DNA of 64,000 bases from Mycolicibacterium sp. CBMA 226 (GCF_009729075.1 NZ_VTGY01000020.1:344456-408455); one strand, 5' to 3'; positions 1-9,256 are shown, numbered from the stretch's first letter. Notes: generated by a model from the sequence alone, not told the origin. A program made the numbers and translations.

Positions 1-2
1 AG

Positions 3-581
3 GCCACCGGCGCGCTGCTGGCAGGCCTGGGCCACCAGGTCGAGCCGTCGGCGCCGAGCATCGATCCAGACGCTGTCGCCGACGCCGTCGCGGTGCTGCA
101 CCGGGTCAGCAACGTCCAACTGCATGAGCTGGCCGCGGCGCACCTGGGCCGCCCGCCACGCGAAGACGAGTTCGAACCGAGCACCTGGATGATGATCCGC
201 GAGGGATTCGCCACCACCGGCATGGCCTACGCCGAAGCCATCGCCGCCGTCCACGACCAGACCCGGCGGTTCGCCGCCGGGATGGCCGGCCACGACGTCC
301 TGCTGGTGCCGACACTGCTGTCCGGACCGCCGCCGTACGGCCTGCTCGATCAGCCCCGCGCCAGCACCCGCGAATTCTTCGACGTCGAGTTCGCCACCAC
401 CGGCTGGACGTCGCTGGCCAACGTGACGGGCTGGGCCGCCATTTCCCTGCCGCTGGGCCGCACCGCGGACGGACTGCCCATCGGCGTCCAGCTGATGGCG
501 CCGGACGAGACCATCTTGCTGCAACTGGCCCGGCAGCTGGAGCAAGCCGCGCCCTGGGCGGGCAGCTACCCGCGCCCCTGA
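3..581 (+). CDS. Amidase-signature family protein, C-terminal part (5' end outside window)
   Basis: An open frame enters from the left edge and stops with TGA at 579-581, giving about 192 residues. The sequence ending in NVTGWAAISLPLG then DGLPIGVQLMAP is the typical C-terminal signature of amidase-signature hydrolases, which cleave amide bonds with a Ser-cisSer-Lys triad. The triad lies in the missing N-terminal half, so activity and substrate cannot be judged here. The family is normally 450-500 residues, so well over half of the gene is outside the window. No operon partner is visible; the next gene starts 33 bp downstream on the same strand. Confidence 0.85.
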   Translation, partial: ATGALLAGLGHQVEPSAPSIDPDAVADAVAVLHRVSNVQLHELAAAHLGRPPREDEFEPSTWMMIREGFATTGMAYAEAIAAVHDQTRRFAAGMAGHDVLLVPTLLSGPPPYGLLDQPRASTREFFDVEFATTGWTSLANVTGWAAISLPLGRTADGLPIGVQLMAPDETILLQLARQLEQAAPWAGSYPRP

Positions 582-613
582 GTCCGCCCACAGCGGCGTG
601 CAACAATTCGGCC

Positions 614-1531
614 ATGGTCATGTCGATCGATCGCCCGAAGCTGGAAGGCAACATCGCCGTCGGCGAGGACCGCCAGATCGGTTTCGCCGAGTTCGGGGAT
701 CCGCAGGGACGAGCCGTGTTCTGGCTGCACGGGACGCCCGGTGCGCGCCGGCAGATCCCGACCGAGGCCCGTGCCTTCGCCGGCCGCCAGAACATCCGGC
801 TGATCGGTATCGACCGGCCCGGCATCGGCTCCTCGACGCCGTACCAGTACGACAACGTGCTCGGGTTCACCGACGACCTGCGTACCATCGCCGACACCCT
901 CGGTATCGACCGGTTCGCGGTCATCGGGTTGTCCGGCGGCGGCCCCTACACGCTGGCCACCGCGGCCGCCATGCCCGAGCGGGTGGTGATGGCCGCGGTG
1001 CTCGGCGGCGTCGCTCCGTTGATCGGCGAGGACGGCATCAGCAGCGGGCTGATGGAGCTGGCCAAGATCGCCCGGCCGGTCATCGAGGTCGCCGACACTC
1101 CCATCCGCTGGGTGGCGGGGACACTCATCAAGGTGATCGCGCCGTTCGGCTCCACGGCCCTCGACCTGTACGCGCGCATCTCCCCCGACGGCGACCGGAA
1201 CCTGCTGAGCCGTCCGGAGTTCAAGGCGATGTTCCTCGACGACCTGCTCAACGGCAGCCGCAAGCAACTCGCGGCACCGTTCGCCGACATCGTCGTCTTC
1301 GCCCGCGACTGGGGCTTCCGGCTGGCGGACATCAAGGTGCCGGTGCGCTGGTGGCACGGCGATGCCGACCACATCGTGCCCTACGCCCACGGCGAACACG
1401 CGGTCGCGCGGATCGCCGACGCCGAGATGTACACACTGCCGGGGGAAAGCCACCTCGCGGGCCTCGGGGTACCCGAGGAAATCCTGACGAAGATTCTCGA
1501 GATCTGGGACGCCGACCCGACCGCGGGGTAG
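614..1531 (+). CDS. Alpha/beta-fold hydrolase
   Basis: 305-residue cytoplasmic alpha/beta hydrolase. The oxyanion motif HGTPG lies at about 39-43, the nucleophile elbow G-L-S-G-G-G has Ser107, the acid is probably Asp250 or Asp252 in WWHGDADHIV, and the catalytic His280 lies in GESH. All triad elements are therefore present and correctly spaced. The start ATG at 614 is preferred over ATG 620, without a strong ribosome-binding site to decide. It could be an epoxide hydrolase, haloperoxidase-like enzyme or esterase; the sequence does not tell which. It starts 33 bp after the amidase and converges on cinA. Confidence 0.85.
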   Translation: MVMSIDRPKLEGNIAVGEDRQIGFAEFGDPQGRAVFWLHGTPGARRQIPTEARAFAGRQNIRLIGIDRPGIGSSTPYQYDNVLGFTDDLRTIADTLGIDRFAVIGLSGGGPYTLATAAAMPERVVMAAVLGGVAPLIGEDGISSGLMELAKIARPVIEVADTPIRWVAGTLIKVIAPFGSTALDLYARISPDGDRNLLSRPEFKAMFLDDLLNGSRKQLAAPFADIVVFARDWGFRLADIKVPVRWWHGDADHIVPYAHGEHAVARIADAEMYTLPGESHLAGLGVPEEILTKILEIWDADPTAG

Positions 1532-1544
1532 CCGTCGCCCGCCG

Positions 1545-2837
1545 TCAGACCGTGACGGGCTGACCGGTGAGTACGCGGCGCAGCATGTGCATGGCGACGG
1601 TCGTCGACCGCTCGCGGATGTCGGCCCGGTTGCCGGGCAGGTACACGGTCCGCGTGTGGATCGCACCGTCGGCCAGGCGCACGCTGAAACACACTGTGCC
1701 GACCGGCTTTTCGTCGCTGCCGCCGCCGGGGCCGGCGATCCCCGTGATGCCGACGGCGACGTCGGCGCCGAACCGCTGCAATGCACCGGCGGCCATGGCC
1801 TCGGCGACCGGTTCCGACACCGCACCGTGGGCCGCGATCAAGGCGGGATCGACGCCCAGCAGGTCGGCCTTGGCCTCGTTCGAGTACGACACCACACCGC
1901 CGGTCAGGTAGGCCGACGAGCCGGGCCGGTCGGCCAGCCGGGCCGCCAGCAGACCTGCCGTGCACGACTCGGCCGTCGCGATGGTCCGGCCCGAAAGCAG
2001 TTGCGCCACCAGGTCATCGACCAGTGCGCCATCTTCGGAGAAGACATCGTGCGGATGGCGTTCCCGCAGCAGCGTGGCCAGTTGTCGGTAGCTCTCGGCG
2101 GCGCCGGGTTCATAGCGGGTGACGATCTCCAGTTCACCGCGCCGCAGACACGTCGTGATCTCCAGGCCGGCGAAACCGGCGATGAGGGTCTCCGCTTCGC
2201 GCAAGGTTTCGGCGAGCCCGGACTCGGGCAGGCCGAACATCCGGATGGTGTCCTGCCGGTAGACGGTGCGCCCCGCGATGGCCCGCTTTGCGGTGGCGGT
2301 CTCGATGGCGCGCGTCCACATGGGCTGCAGTTCGCGCGGCGGCCCCGGCAGCACGATCACGGTCGGCGCGCCGCCGGCCCGGGTGACCACGACACCGGGC
2401 GCGGTGCCGACGGGGTTCAGGATTTCGACACCCTCGCCCGCAGGCACCAGTGCCTGCTTGCGGTTGGCGGCCCGTACCGCCTCGAAATCGGCGCCCGGGA
2501 ACCGGCCCATGAAGGACCGCAGGATCGCGGCGATGCGCTCCTCGAGCGCTTCGTCGAGCACCAGCTCGCGACCACAGAACCTGGTCACCACGGCGACTGT
2601 CATGTCGTCGGCCGTCGGCCCGAGGCCACCGCTGGTGACGATCAGGTCGACACCTTGCGCGGCAAGGAAATTCAGTTGCGCCTCGATGTCTTCGGGCCGG
2701 TCACCACAGATGGTGATGTGGGCCAGCTCGACGCCGAGTTCCAGCAGCCGATCCGCCAGCCACGGCCCGTTGAGGTCCCGGACCCTGCCGGTGAGAACCT
2801 CGGTCCCCGTCACCACGATGCCCGCACGCACGCCCAT
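1545..2837 (-). CDS. cinA: CinA-like nicotinamide-nucleotide amidohydrolase / competence-damage family protein
   Basis: 430 residues. The N-terminal MoCF-like domain starts GIVVTGTEVLTGRV and contains VTSGGLGPTADD. The C-terminal CinA domain, from about residue 275, has ATAESCTAGLLAARL and PGSSAYLTGGVVSYSNEAK, characteristic of NMN deamidase. The family recycles nicotinamide mononucleotide in pyridine nucleotide salvage; the N-terminal domain is a COG1058 pyrophosphatase-like fold. The frame stays open further upstream, but residues before MGVRAG are arginine-rich and unlike the family, so ATG at 2837 is the start. Length matches mycobacterial CinA (Rv1901). It is monocistronic, convergent with the hydrolase. 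Confidence 0.92.
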   Translation of the reverse strand: MGVRAGIVVTGTEVLTGRVRDLNGPWLADRLLELGVELAHITICGDRPEDIEAQLNFLAAQGVDLIVTSGGLGPTADDMTVAVVTRFCGRELVLDEALEERIAAILRSFMGRFPGADFEAVRAANRKQALVPAGEGVEILNPVGTAPGVVVTRAGGAPTVIVLPGPPRELQPMWTRAIETATAKRAIAGRTVYRQDTIRMFGLPESGLAETLREAETLIAGFAGLEITTCLRRGELEIVTRYEPGAAESYRQLATLLRERHPHDVFSEDGALVDDLVAQLLSGRTIATAESCTAGLLAARLADRPGSSAYLTGGVVSYSNEAKADLLGVDPALIAAHGAVSEPVAEAMAAGALQRFGADVAVGITGIAGPGGGSDEKPVGTVCFSVRLADGAIHTRTVYLPGNRADIRERSTTVAMHMLRRVLTGQPVTV

Positions 2838-2880
2838 GGCGATCACAGTACGGCGCGGTAGGACGGCACTGCGGACTGAG

Positions 2881-3126
2881 TCAGCCCGCCAGCCAGGCGC
2901 GCACGGTGCCCAGTTCGCGCGTGTAGTTCTCCATGATGTCGTCCTGGAAGCGCGTGCCGCCGCTGATCGCGTCGTCACCGCGCCAGATCACGCGGACCCG
3001 CGAAGCGCCACGCAAGTAGACGTCGACGCGGTCGTCGGTGTGGCGCTGCCACCCGCTCGCGACGGTGCGCTCGGCCAGTGCGGAACGTTCGTCAGCCATC
3101 AACTTCTCCTTCGTCAGTGCATTCAT
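2881..3126 (-). CDS. Small conserved hypothetical protein
   Basis: 81 residues from ATG 3126, or 72 from ATG 3099 (MADERSALAER), the latter preceded by an AAGGAGAAGTTG-type purine stretch and therefore possibly the true start. It is soluble and charged, with no signal peptide, cysteine or membrane segment. The pattern WQRHTDDRVDVYLRGASRVRVIWRGDD has the alternating hydrophobic look of a beta-sheet protein. I do not recognise the family. It begins 6 bp after the GH2 gene stop on the same strand, so the two are probably co-transcribed. Confidence 0.7.
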   Translation of the reverse strand: MNALTKEKLMADERSALAERTVASGWQRHTDDRVDVYLRGASRVRVIWRGDDAISGGTRFQDDIMENYTRELGTVRAWLAG

Positions 3127-3132
3127 GATGTC

Positions 3133-6030
3133 TCATGCGCCCGGCCGCGGGCCCCGCGGTACGGCATCGGGCGCCGCGGGCCGGACGATGGGCTCGGCCA
3201 GCCGCGGATCGGCCACCGCGGCCCGACCGGCGGCGTCCGCCGCCTCCTGCGGCGTGGGTCCGCCGGTCACCGGGACCGTCACGGGCGGCGTGTTGTAGCC
3301 GCCGACGCGCACCCAGCCCGCGTTCACACCGGGTTTCGGCACCAGCCCGCGGATGTGTGCGGTCTCGCCGGGGTACACCGTGACGTAGTTGTCGCTGTAC
3401 TCGATGGGCAGGATTTCGTCGGCGTCCGGAGCGGTGGTCAACTCTGCCCGCTCGAAGAACGCGAGCTGCTTGGTCGGGTTGCGCAGCGCGATGTCGACGA
3501 CCTGCTGACCGTCGCCGTTGACCGAACCGGCGGCGGTGACCTCCAGGCTTGCCTTCGTCATGTAGTTCAGCGGCGTCATGTCGGCCCAGCCGTTCTGGTG
3601 CAGCTCGAAGGCGTCGTCCTTGCGGGGGTCTCCGATGTCGTCCTGCTGTGACTGCCAGTAGTCGTTGTCGGCGATGACCTCACCGATCGGGTTCAGCAGT
3701 TCGCACCGGACGAAGAACACCCGCGAATCGGGCACCACGCGCGGCAGGGTCATGGCCACCGTGGCGGCGCCGGACACCACGTCGAACGGATCGCTGACCC
3801 GGTCGTCGCGCATGGTTCCGTTGATGTCGTACACCCGCGTGCGGACCCGCAGACCGACGGCGTTCTCCGGGCTCTGATTGGTGATGCTGATCTTGGCGGT
3901 GCCGTGGTCGCCGGTGGCGTACGAATCGAAGGTGACAGACAGCGGCTGCAGGCCCTTCTTCGCGCCGTAGTACGCACCGCCGGGTCGCAGGTAGTAGTCG
4001 AAGATGTTGCCGAAGAACGACGGCCAGTGGTTGTTGAGCATCCAGTAGATCGTCATCTTGTGGTCCGCCCAGCCCAGCGCTGCGAACGACTCGAACTGGG
4101 CCCGGGTCGCCTCGTAGTGGGCGAGCTGGGCCTTGCGCGTGAATTCCTCGGCGCCGGTGGAGGATCCGTAGCGCTGGACGACCGCGTCCCGGATGCTCGC
4201 CAACGCCTCGTTGCCGGGGTTGGAACCGGCGTGGAAGTACCACATGTCGTTGATGGGCCAGAGCTTGTCCGGCGGGATGAACTTGCGCAGGCTGGCGAAC
4301 GGCGGGATGTGCTCGTTGTCGCCCTGTTCGGCCGACGCGCCGCGGGCCGCGGCGTAGTCGCCGTCGAACCAGTACGCCGGAGGCCGCCATGTGTAGGGGC
4401 CGGCCATCTGGATGCCGTCCCACAACCGGTTGCCCTGCGGATCGGTCGCATATGACGACACCGTGTCGACAACGGCGTTCTGCCAGTGAAGCTTTCGCAG
4501 AATCTCGTGGTACTCGGCCAGGATGTCGGCCGGTGGGTGACCGTCGCTGGCATTGGCCCAGACGAACGCCGACGCATGCGAACGCAACATCATGATCTGC
4601 GAGCGCAGACTGTCCTGCGCCACCCGGTGGTCCTCCTGGCCCCACTGCGGCCACTTCTCCCACTGGTTGCAACACATCCAGCCCACCATCAGCGGGATGC
4701 CGAGTTCGTCGGCCCGCGCCATGAACCGGGCACCGGGAATCTTGGATTCCATGCGGATCATGTTCAGACCCAGGTCCTTGACGTACCGCAGGATCGCGTC
4801 GTCGCGGTCGGGATCGTCCCGGTACAGCAGGTCGGGCGTGTAGGTGGCGCCGCGCGCAAGGAAGTTGCGGCCGTTGACCTTCAGATAGAAGTTGCCACCG
4901 GAGCCCAGCTGCGGGAATTCGTCGCTGCCGTCGCGGCCCTGCTCGATGGACCGGATACCGAACCGCTGCTTTAGCTCATCGGTGGCCTGGCCGTACTGCA
5001 GGAACTGCAACCGCAGGTCGTACAGATCGGGCTTGCCCATGGTGTACGGCCACCACAGGTCGGGATGGTCGACCCGCAACGCCGCGTAGTCGGTGGGGCT
5101 GAACGTGACGTCACGGCTCTCCCCCGGCCCGAGCGACACCGGCCGTTCGATGTCGATGTCCGCCTTGCCGGCACGGGTGATGGTCGCCCGCAGGACACCG
5201 TTGATGCGCTGGGCGGAGTAGTTGGTGAGGCCCGACCGGACGCTCAGCTGCGCGCTGTCGGTGCGCGGCAACGGCAGCTGACTGTTCACGGTCGCGTCGG
5301 TGATCGCCACGTCACCCGACACCTTGAGGGTGACCGGCTTGAGGATGCCGGCGTTGCGGTCCGCCACGAACGAGTTGCCGTTGGCCGGGTTCTTGCCCGG
5401 GCCCTGGTAGCCGAGGTAGTTCCAGTTGATCCAGTCGAACCAACTGTCGGCCAGCTCCACGCCGTCGACGTCCTGCAGCGCGCGCTCCGGGGTCACCTTG
5501 ATGGCGAGGGTGTTGGGGCGGCCGCGGTCGATCCACTTCGACACATCCAGGACGTGATCGACGTACATACCGGCGATCTGCTTGCTGTCGGCGACCTGAT
5601 GCCCGTTCAGCCAGATCTCGGCCCGGTAGTTGATACCGGGAAAGTTCAGCCGGTAAGTCGAGTGCCCGGCCGGTGCGACGAACGTCGTGCGGTACCACCA
5701 GTCCTGCTTGTACAGGTCCTGCGGCACCTTGGTCAGCAGGTTGTCGCCGTAGTAGAGGTCCGGGTAGGTGCCGTCGTCCTGCAGCGCCTGGAGCACCGTC
5801 GCCGGCATGTGCCGCACCTGGTGCCAGCCGGCCCCCGAGGCGGGAAATCCGTCGAGGCTGAGCTGCGCACCGGTGGCCACCATGCCCTGCGCGGATGCCA
5901 GCTGCCAGCCCTGCGCGAGGTCGACTTCAGCGGCCTCGCTCATGGGCCTCTGCAGGCGCGGCAGATCACCGGTGCATGCGAACAGCAGCACCAGGGAAAT
6001 GACAGCACCCAGCACTGCACCGCGGCGCAA
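3133..6030 (-). CDS. Glycoside hydrolase family 2 lipoprotein, exo-beta-D-glucosaminidase-like
   Basis: 965 residues. The N-terminus is a lipoprotein signal with lipobox L-F-A-C (Cys19), so the enzyme should be anchored on the outer face of the plasma membrane. The order is sugar-binding jelly-roll domain (about 60-240), Ig-like domain, TIM barrel (about 385-650) and C-terminal Ig-like domains. In the barrel, WANASDGHPP places Asp496 where exo-glucosaminidases of GH2 use an aspartate acid/base, and SAEQG offers Glu568 as nucleophile. The family removes glucosamine from chitosan-type ends or related beta-glycosides; the substrate here is inferred. The start is TTG 6030, with GTG 6015 a possible alternative. 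A small hypothetical gene follows. Confidence 0.85.
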   Translation of the reverse strand: MRRGAVLGAVISLVLLFACTGDLPRLQRPMSEAAEVDLAQGWQLASAQGMVATGAQLSLDGFPASGAGWHQVRHMPATVLQALQDDGTYPDLYYGDNLLTKVPQDLYKQDWWYRTTFVAPAGHSTYRLNFPGINYRAEIWLNGHQVADSKQIAGMYVDHVLDVSKWIDRGRPNTLAIKVTPERALQDVDGVELADSWFDWINWNYLGYQGPGKNPANGNSFVADRNAGILKPVTLKVSGDVAITDATVNSQLPLPRTDSAQLSVRSGLTNYSAQRINGVLRATITRAGKADIDIERPVSLGPGESRDVTFSPTDYAALRVDHPDLWWPYTMGKPDLYDLRLQFLQYGQATDELKQRFGIRSIEQGRDGSDEFPQLGSGGNFYLKVNGRNFLARGATYTPDLLYRDDPDRDDAILRYVKDLGLNMIRMESKIPGARFMARADELGIPLMVGWMCCNQWEKWPQWGQEDHRVAQDSLRSQIMMLRSHASAFVWANASDGHPPADILAEYHEILRKLHWQNAVVDTVSSYATDPQGNRLWDGIQMAGPYTWRPPAYWFDGDYAAARGASAEQGDNEHIPPFASLRKFIPPDKLWPINDMWYFHAGSNPGNEALASIRDAVVQRYGSSTGAEEFTRKAQLAHYEATRAQFESFAALGWADHKMTIYWMLNNHWPSFFGNIFDYYLRPGGAYYGAKKGLQPLSVTFDSYATGDHGTAKISITNQSPENAVGLRVRTRVYDINGTMRDDRVSDPFDVVSGAATVAMTLPRVVPDSRVFFVRCELLNPIGEVIADNDYWQSQQDDIGDPRKDDAFELHQNGWADMTPLNYMTKASLEVTAAGSVNGDGQQVVDIALRNPTKQLAFFERAELTTAPDADEILPIEYSDNYVTVYPGETAHIRGLVPKPGVNAGWVRVGGYNTPPVTVPVTGGPTPQEAADAAGRAAVADPRLAEPIVRPAAPDAVPRGPRPGA

Positions 6031-6145
6031 CTCGGTTGATATAGCCCTGCTCCCTCCGGATCTTCAGCGCGCTTCAACACGGGATGCGCGATGTGGGGGC
6101 ACCTCATTCTGCCCCGTCAGACCCGCAGTTCCGGAATCGAAGAGG

Positions 6146-6883
6146 TCAGAACTTGTGTGGCACGTCGGTCGTCAGACCGCCGTCGACGACGAACTCGCTG
6201 CCGGTGGCAAACGACGATTCGTCGCTGGCCAGGAACACCACGAAAGTCGCTACCTCATCGGACTGCCCGGGCCGCCCCAGCGGTGCAGTCATCATGTCAT
6301 CGGGAAAATACTTTGTCATCGGCGTGCGGATGAAGCCGGGAAGCACCGAGTTGACCCGGATCTTGTCCTTGCCGAGGTCGATCGCTGCCGACTTGGTCAG
6401 GCCGCGCACCGCCCACTTCGACGCGACGTACGGGTGCAGCAGTGTTGCGCCGCGCATGCCCTCGATGGACGAGATGTTGATGATCGACCCGCCGCCGGCG
6501 TCCCGCATCGGTGCGACGACGGCCTGCATGCCCAGGAAAGTGCCGGTGAGGTTGACGTCGATGCACTTCTGCCACTTGGCCATGTCGAACTCGCCGATCT
6601 TGCCGAGGGCGGTGATGCCGGCGTTGTTGACGAGGACGTTGAGCAGGCCGAACTGTTCGGTGGCCGTGCTGACCGCAGCCGCCCACTGGTCGGCGTCGGT
6701 GACGTCGAGGTGCACATAGCGCGCGGCGTCGCCGAGTTCGGCGGCCAGTGCCTCGCCCGGCTCATCGAGGATGTCGCCGATGACAACCTTGGCGCCCTCG
6801 GCGACCAGCATCCGGGCATGCGCCGCACCCATCCCCCGTGCGCCGCCAGTGATCAGTGCAACTTTTCCGTCCACGCGTCCCAT
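6146..6883 (-). CDS. Short-chain dehydrogenase/reductase, FabG3 / hydroxysteroid dehydrogenase-like
   Basis: 245-residue classical SDR. The cofactor-binding motif TGGARGMGAAH begins at residue 12, NNAG lies at about 87-90, and the catalytic residues are Ser139, Tyr152 and Lys156 (YVASK). Asp37-Ile after the second strand favours NAD(H). The best resemblance from memory is to mycobacterial FabG3, a 3-alpha/20-beta-hydroxysteroid dehydrogenase, which would fit the sterol theme of this window, but many SDRs share these motifs. ATG 6883 (MGRVDGKVALITGG) is the natural family start. It is divergent from the HAD phosphatase, with about 70 bp between. Confidence 0.9.
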   Translation of the reverse strand: MGRVDGKVALITGGARGMGAAHARMLVAEGAKVVIGDILDEPGEALAAELGDAARYVHLDVTDADQWAAAVSTATEQFGLLNVLVNNAGITALGKIGEFDMAKWQKCIDVNLTGTFLGMQAVVAPMRDAGGGSIINISSIEGMRGATLLHPYVASKWAVRGLTKSAAIDLGKDKIRVNSVLPGFIRTPMTKYFPDDMMTAPLGRPGQSDEVATFVVFLASDESSFATGSEFVVDGGLTTDVPHKF

Positions 6884-6953
6884 GACGGGTCACGCTACCG
6901 CCCGCCAGACGGCTTACCGAGAGGCCGCGCGCGGATCCCGGCATACTGTCAAC

Positions 6954-7721
6954 ATGTCTGCGCTGAATGCCGGGCCGATCGATCAGATCGACTCAAACGA
7001 GCACGGCGAGACGAACGCGCGCGTCGGCGCCTTCTTCGACGTCGACGGCACGCTGGTGTCGGGTTTCATCGCGACGATCCACGCCGCGCACCGGTTCCGG
7101 CAGCGTCAGGCCGCCTTCGGCGAACTCACCGGAATCCTCGAGGCGACCGTGCGATACAAGTTGGGCCGCATGGAGTTTGAGCGGCTACTGGTGCGTGCCG
7201 CCGGCTACCTGCGGGGCGAGTCACTCGCCGAGCAGGAGTTGCTCGGTGAGCAGTTGTTCCACAGCCACGTGCAGGCCAGGATCTTCCCGACGATGCGCGA
7301 GGTCGTGCGCACCCATCAGCGGTCCGGCCACACGGTGGTGCTGAGCTCGTCGGCGCTGACCATGCATGTCATGCCGCTGGCCCGCTACCTCGGTGTCGAA
7401 CACGTCATCTGCAATCACTTCACCGCCGACGCCGATGGCACACTCACCGGTGACATCGTGCGGCCCATCGTGTGGGGGCACCGGAAGGCCGCGGCGGTCG
7501 ACGAGTTCAGTCAGGCCAATGGCGTTGACCTGCAACAGAGTTACTTCTACGCCGACGGCGACGAGGACCTACCGCTGATGCGCGTCGTGGGCCACCCGAT
7601 TCCGGTGAATCCGCGTCCCGGCCTCGCGGCCGAGGCCGAGCGGCTCGGCTGGACTGTGGTGCGCGCGGCGGCCCCGCCCGGTCCCCGGTCCGGTCGGCTA
7701 CGACGACTCGTGCGTCGCTGA
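6954..7721 (+). CDS. HAD-superfamily IB hydrolase (phosphatase)
   Basis: 255 residues from ATG 6954 (MSALNAGPID). The open frame extends further 5', but that part overlaps the divergent SDR gene and is not family-like. HAD motif I is FFDVDGTL, with Asp nucleophile and Asp acid/base. Motif II is VVLSSSAL, motif III falls around the lysine of GHRKAAAV, and motif IV is YADGDEDLPLM. This is the SerB-like IB subfamily found in many actinobacterial paralogues. It probably dephosphorylates a small metabolite or lysolipid-type substrate; none can be assigned. The C-terminus is arginine-rich. Confidence 0.88.
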   Translation: MSALNAGPIDQIDSNEHGETNARVGAFFDVDGTLVSGFIATIHAAHRFRQRQAAFGELTGILEATVRYKLGRMEFERLLVRAAGYLRGESLAEQELLGEQLFHSHVQARIFPTMREVVRTHQRSGHTVVLSSSALTMHVMPLARYLGVEHVICNHFTADADGTLTGDIVRPIVWGHRKAAAVDEFSQANGVDLQQSYFYADGDEDLPLMRVVGHPIPVNPRPGLAAEAERLGWTVVRAAAPPGPRSGRLRRLVRR

Positions 7722-7803
7722 TCTTCTGGAACGGCCTTCATCCCGAATCGGGGCCCAAATCCGGGCGTAGTCTTGCGCGCCGGACGGGCACGCGGTACTA
7801 AAT

Positions 7804-7817
7804 TAGAACACGTTTCA
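7804..7817 (+). promoter_or_regulatory. KstR operator upstream of nitronate monooxygenase gene
   Basis: TAGAACACGTTTCA matches the KstR consensus TNNAACNNGTTNNA at every fixed position. It lies 42 bp before ATG 7860. KstR is the TetR-type repressor of mycobacterial cholesterol side-chain and ring degradation genes, so this gene should be de-repressed on sterols. The flanking GCACGCGGTACTAAATT is almost the same as in front of the cyp125 gene at 14350. Confidence 0.85.
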
Positions 7818-7859
7818 GTTTTGCCGCTTCCGCCTCGGCCCCCAGCACAAGGAACTCGT

Positions 7860-8993
7860 ATGCGCACCGCTATCTGCGACCAGCTCGGCATCGAATACCC
7901 GATCTTCGCCTTCACCCACTGCCGCGACGTGGTCGTGGCGGTCAGCAAAGCCGGTGGCTTCGGCGTGCTGGGTGCGGTCGGCTTCTCCCCCGAACAGCTC
8001 GAGATCGAGCTGAAATGGATCGACGAGAACATCGGCGACCACCCCTACGGTGTCGACATCGTCATCCCCAACAAATACGAGGGCATGGACCAGGTCGACC
8101 TCGACCCCGAGGTGCTCAAGAAACAGCTCAACGCCCTGGTACCCCAGGACCACCTCGATTTCGCCAAGAAGATCCTCGCCGACCACGGCGTGCCGGTCGA
8201 CCACAGCGACGACGACGCCCTGCAGCTGTTGGGCTGGACCGAGGCGACCGCGACGCCGCAGGTCGAGGTCGCACTGCAGCACCCGAAGTGCACGCTGATC
8301 GCCAACGCGCTCGGCACTCCCCCGAAGGACATGATCGACCACATCCACGCCGAGGGCCGCAAGGTCGCCGCGCTGTGCGGCTCTCCGTCGCAGGCCCGTA
8401 AGCACGCCGACGCGGGCGTCGACATCATCATCGCCCAGGGCGGCGAGGCCGGCGGGCACAGCGGTGAGATCGGCTCAATCGTGCTGTGGCCCCAGGTGGT
8501 CAAGGAGGTCGCGCCGGTTCCGGTGCTGGCCGCCGGTGGCATCGGCAGCGGCCAGCAGATCGCCGCGGCGCTCGCGCTCGGCGCCCAGGGCGCCTGGACC
8601 GGCTCGCAGTGGGTGATGGTCGAGGAGAGCGAACACACCGAGCAGCAGCACGCCGCCTACGCCAAGGCCAGCAGCAAGGACACCGTGCGCAGCCGCTCGT
8701 TCACCGGCAAGCCGGCACGGATGCTGCGCAACGACTGGACCGAGGCCTGGGAGCAGGACGGCAACCCGAAGCCGCTCGGAATGCCGTTGCAGTACATGGT
8801 TTCCGGCATGGCGGTGGCCGCCACGCACAAGTACCCCAACGAGAGCGTCGACGTCGCGTTCAACCCCGTCGGCCAAGTGGTCGGACAGTTCACCAAGGTC
8901 GAGAAGACCGCCGCGGTCATCGAGCGCTGGGTGCAGGAGTACCTGGAGGCCACCGGCCGCCTCGAGGAACTGAACGAAGCCGCGTCTGTGTGA
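7860..8993 (+). CDS. Nitronate monooxygenase (2-nitropropane dioxygenase-like) FMN enzyme, KstR-controlled
   Basis: 377 residues from ATG 7860; the upstream extension of the frame would run through the KstR operator. NMO/2-NPD TIM-barrel hallmarks are KAGGFGVLGAVGF near the N-terminus, then AQGGEAGGHSGEIG and VLAAGGIGSGQQIAAALALGAQGAWTGSQW, which bind FMN phosphate. In sterol-degrading actinobacteria such proteins are found in the KstR/KstR2 regulons, where IpdC-like members act on ring-opened steroid CoA esters rather than nitronates. A role in sterol catabolism is therefore likelier than nitroalkane oxidation. It is monocistronic. Size and genome position recall Rv1894c of M. tuberculosis (from memory). 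Confidence 0.88.
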   Translation: MRTAICDQLGIEYPIFAFTHCRDVVVAVSKAGGFGVLGAVGFSPEQLEIELKWIDENIGDHPYGVDIVIPNKYEGMDQVDLDPEVLKKQLNALVPQDHLDFAKKILADHGVPVDHSDDDALQLLGWTEATATPQVEVALQHPKCTLIANALGTPPKDMIDHIHAEGRKVAALCGSPSQARKHADAGVDIIIAQGGEAGGHSGEIGSIVLWPQVVKEVAPVPVLAAGGIGSGQQIAAALALGAQGAWTGSQWVMVEESEHTEQQHAAYAKASSKDTVRSRSFTGKPARMLRNDWTEAWEQDGNPKPLGMPLQYMVSGMAVAATHKYPNESVDVAFNPVGQVVGQFTKVEKTAAVIERWVQEYLEATGRLEELNEAASV

Positions 8994-9070
8994 GGCCGCC
9001 GGCAGCGGGTTCCTCATCGCCGTCGGAGTGGTGATCCTGTTCGTCGGGGTTTGATTCTGCGGATTGGGTC

Positions 9071-9178
9071 CGGGCCACTCGACCTTCTTCGCCCTGAGCG
9101 CAGGGTCAACGACAGCCGGTTACTGACCCTGCACTGACGGTGCGGGTCACTCGACCTTTTTCGCCCAGACCGCAGGCT
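9071..9178. repeat. Imperfect direct repeat, two 36-bp copies, in intergenic region
   Basis: Copies at 9071-9106 and 9143-9178 share CGGGYCACTCGACCTTYTTCGCCC-type sequence and CGCAGG, differing at only a few positions, 72 bp apart start to start. They lie in the 311-bp gap (8994-9304) between the nitronate monooxygenase gene and the TetR gene. Apart from the palindrome at 9257 I see nothing else there. The function is unknown; they could be regulator sites or remnants of a duplicated element. Confidence 0.7.
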
Positions 9179-9256
9179 GAATTGACTCCGCGATCAGGGC
9201 GCCGCCACCGCAATGGCAAGACCGCCGGATTTCGTCCTTCTCGAACCCTCGGGTTC

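Noticed and set aside
8995..9054. Short hydrophobic reading frame (GFLIAVGVVILFVGV) after the nitronate monooxygenase stop
   Set aside because: No usable start codon or RBS and it ends after about 20 residues; it may be a remnant of a membrane protein.
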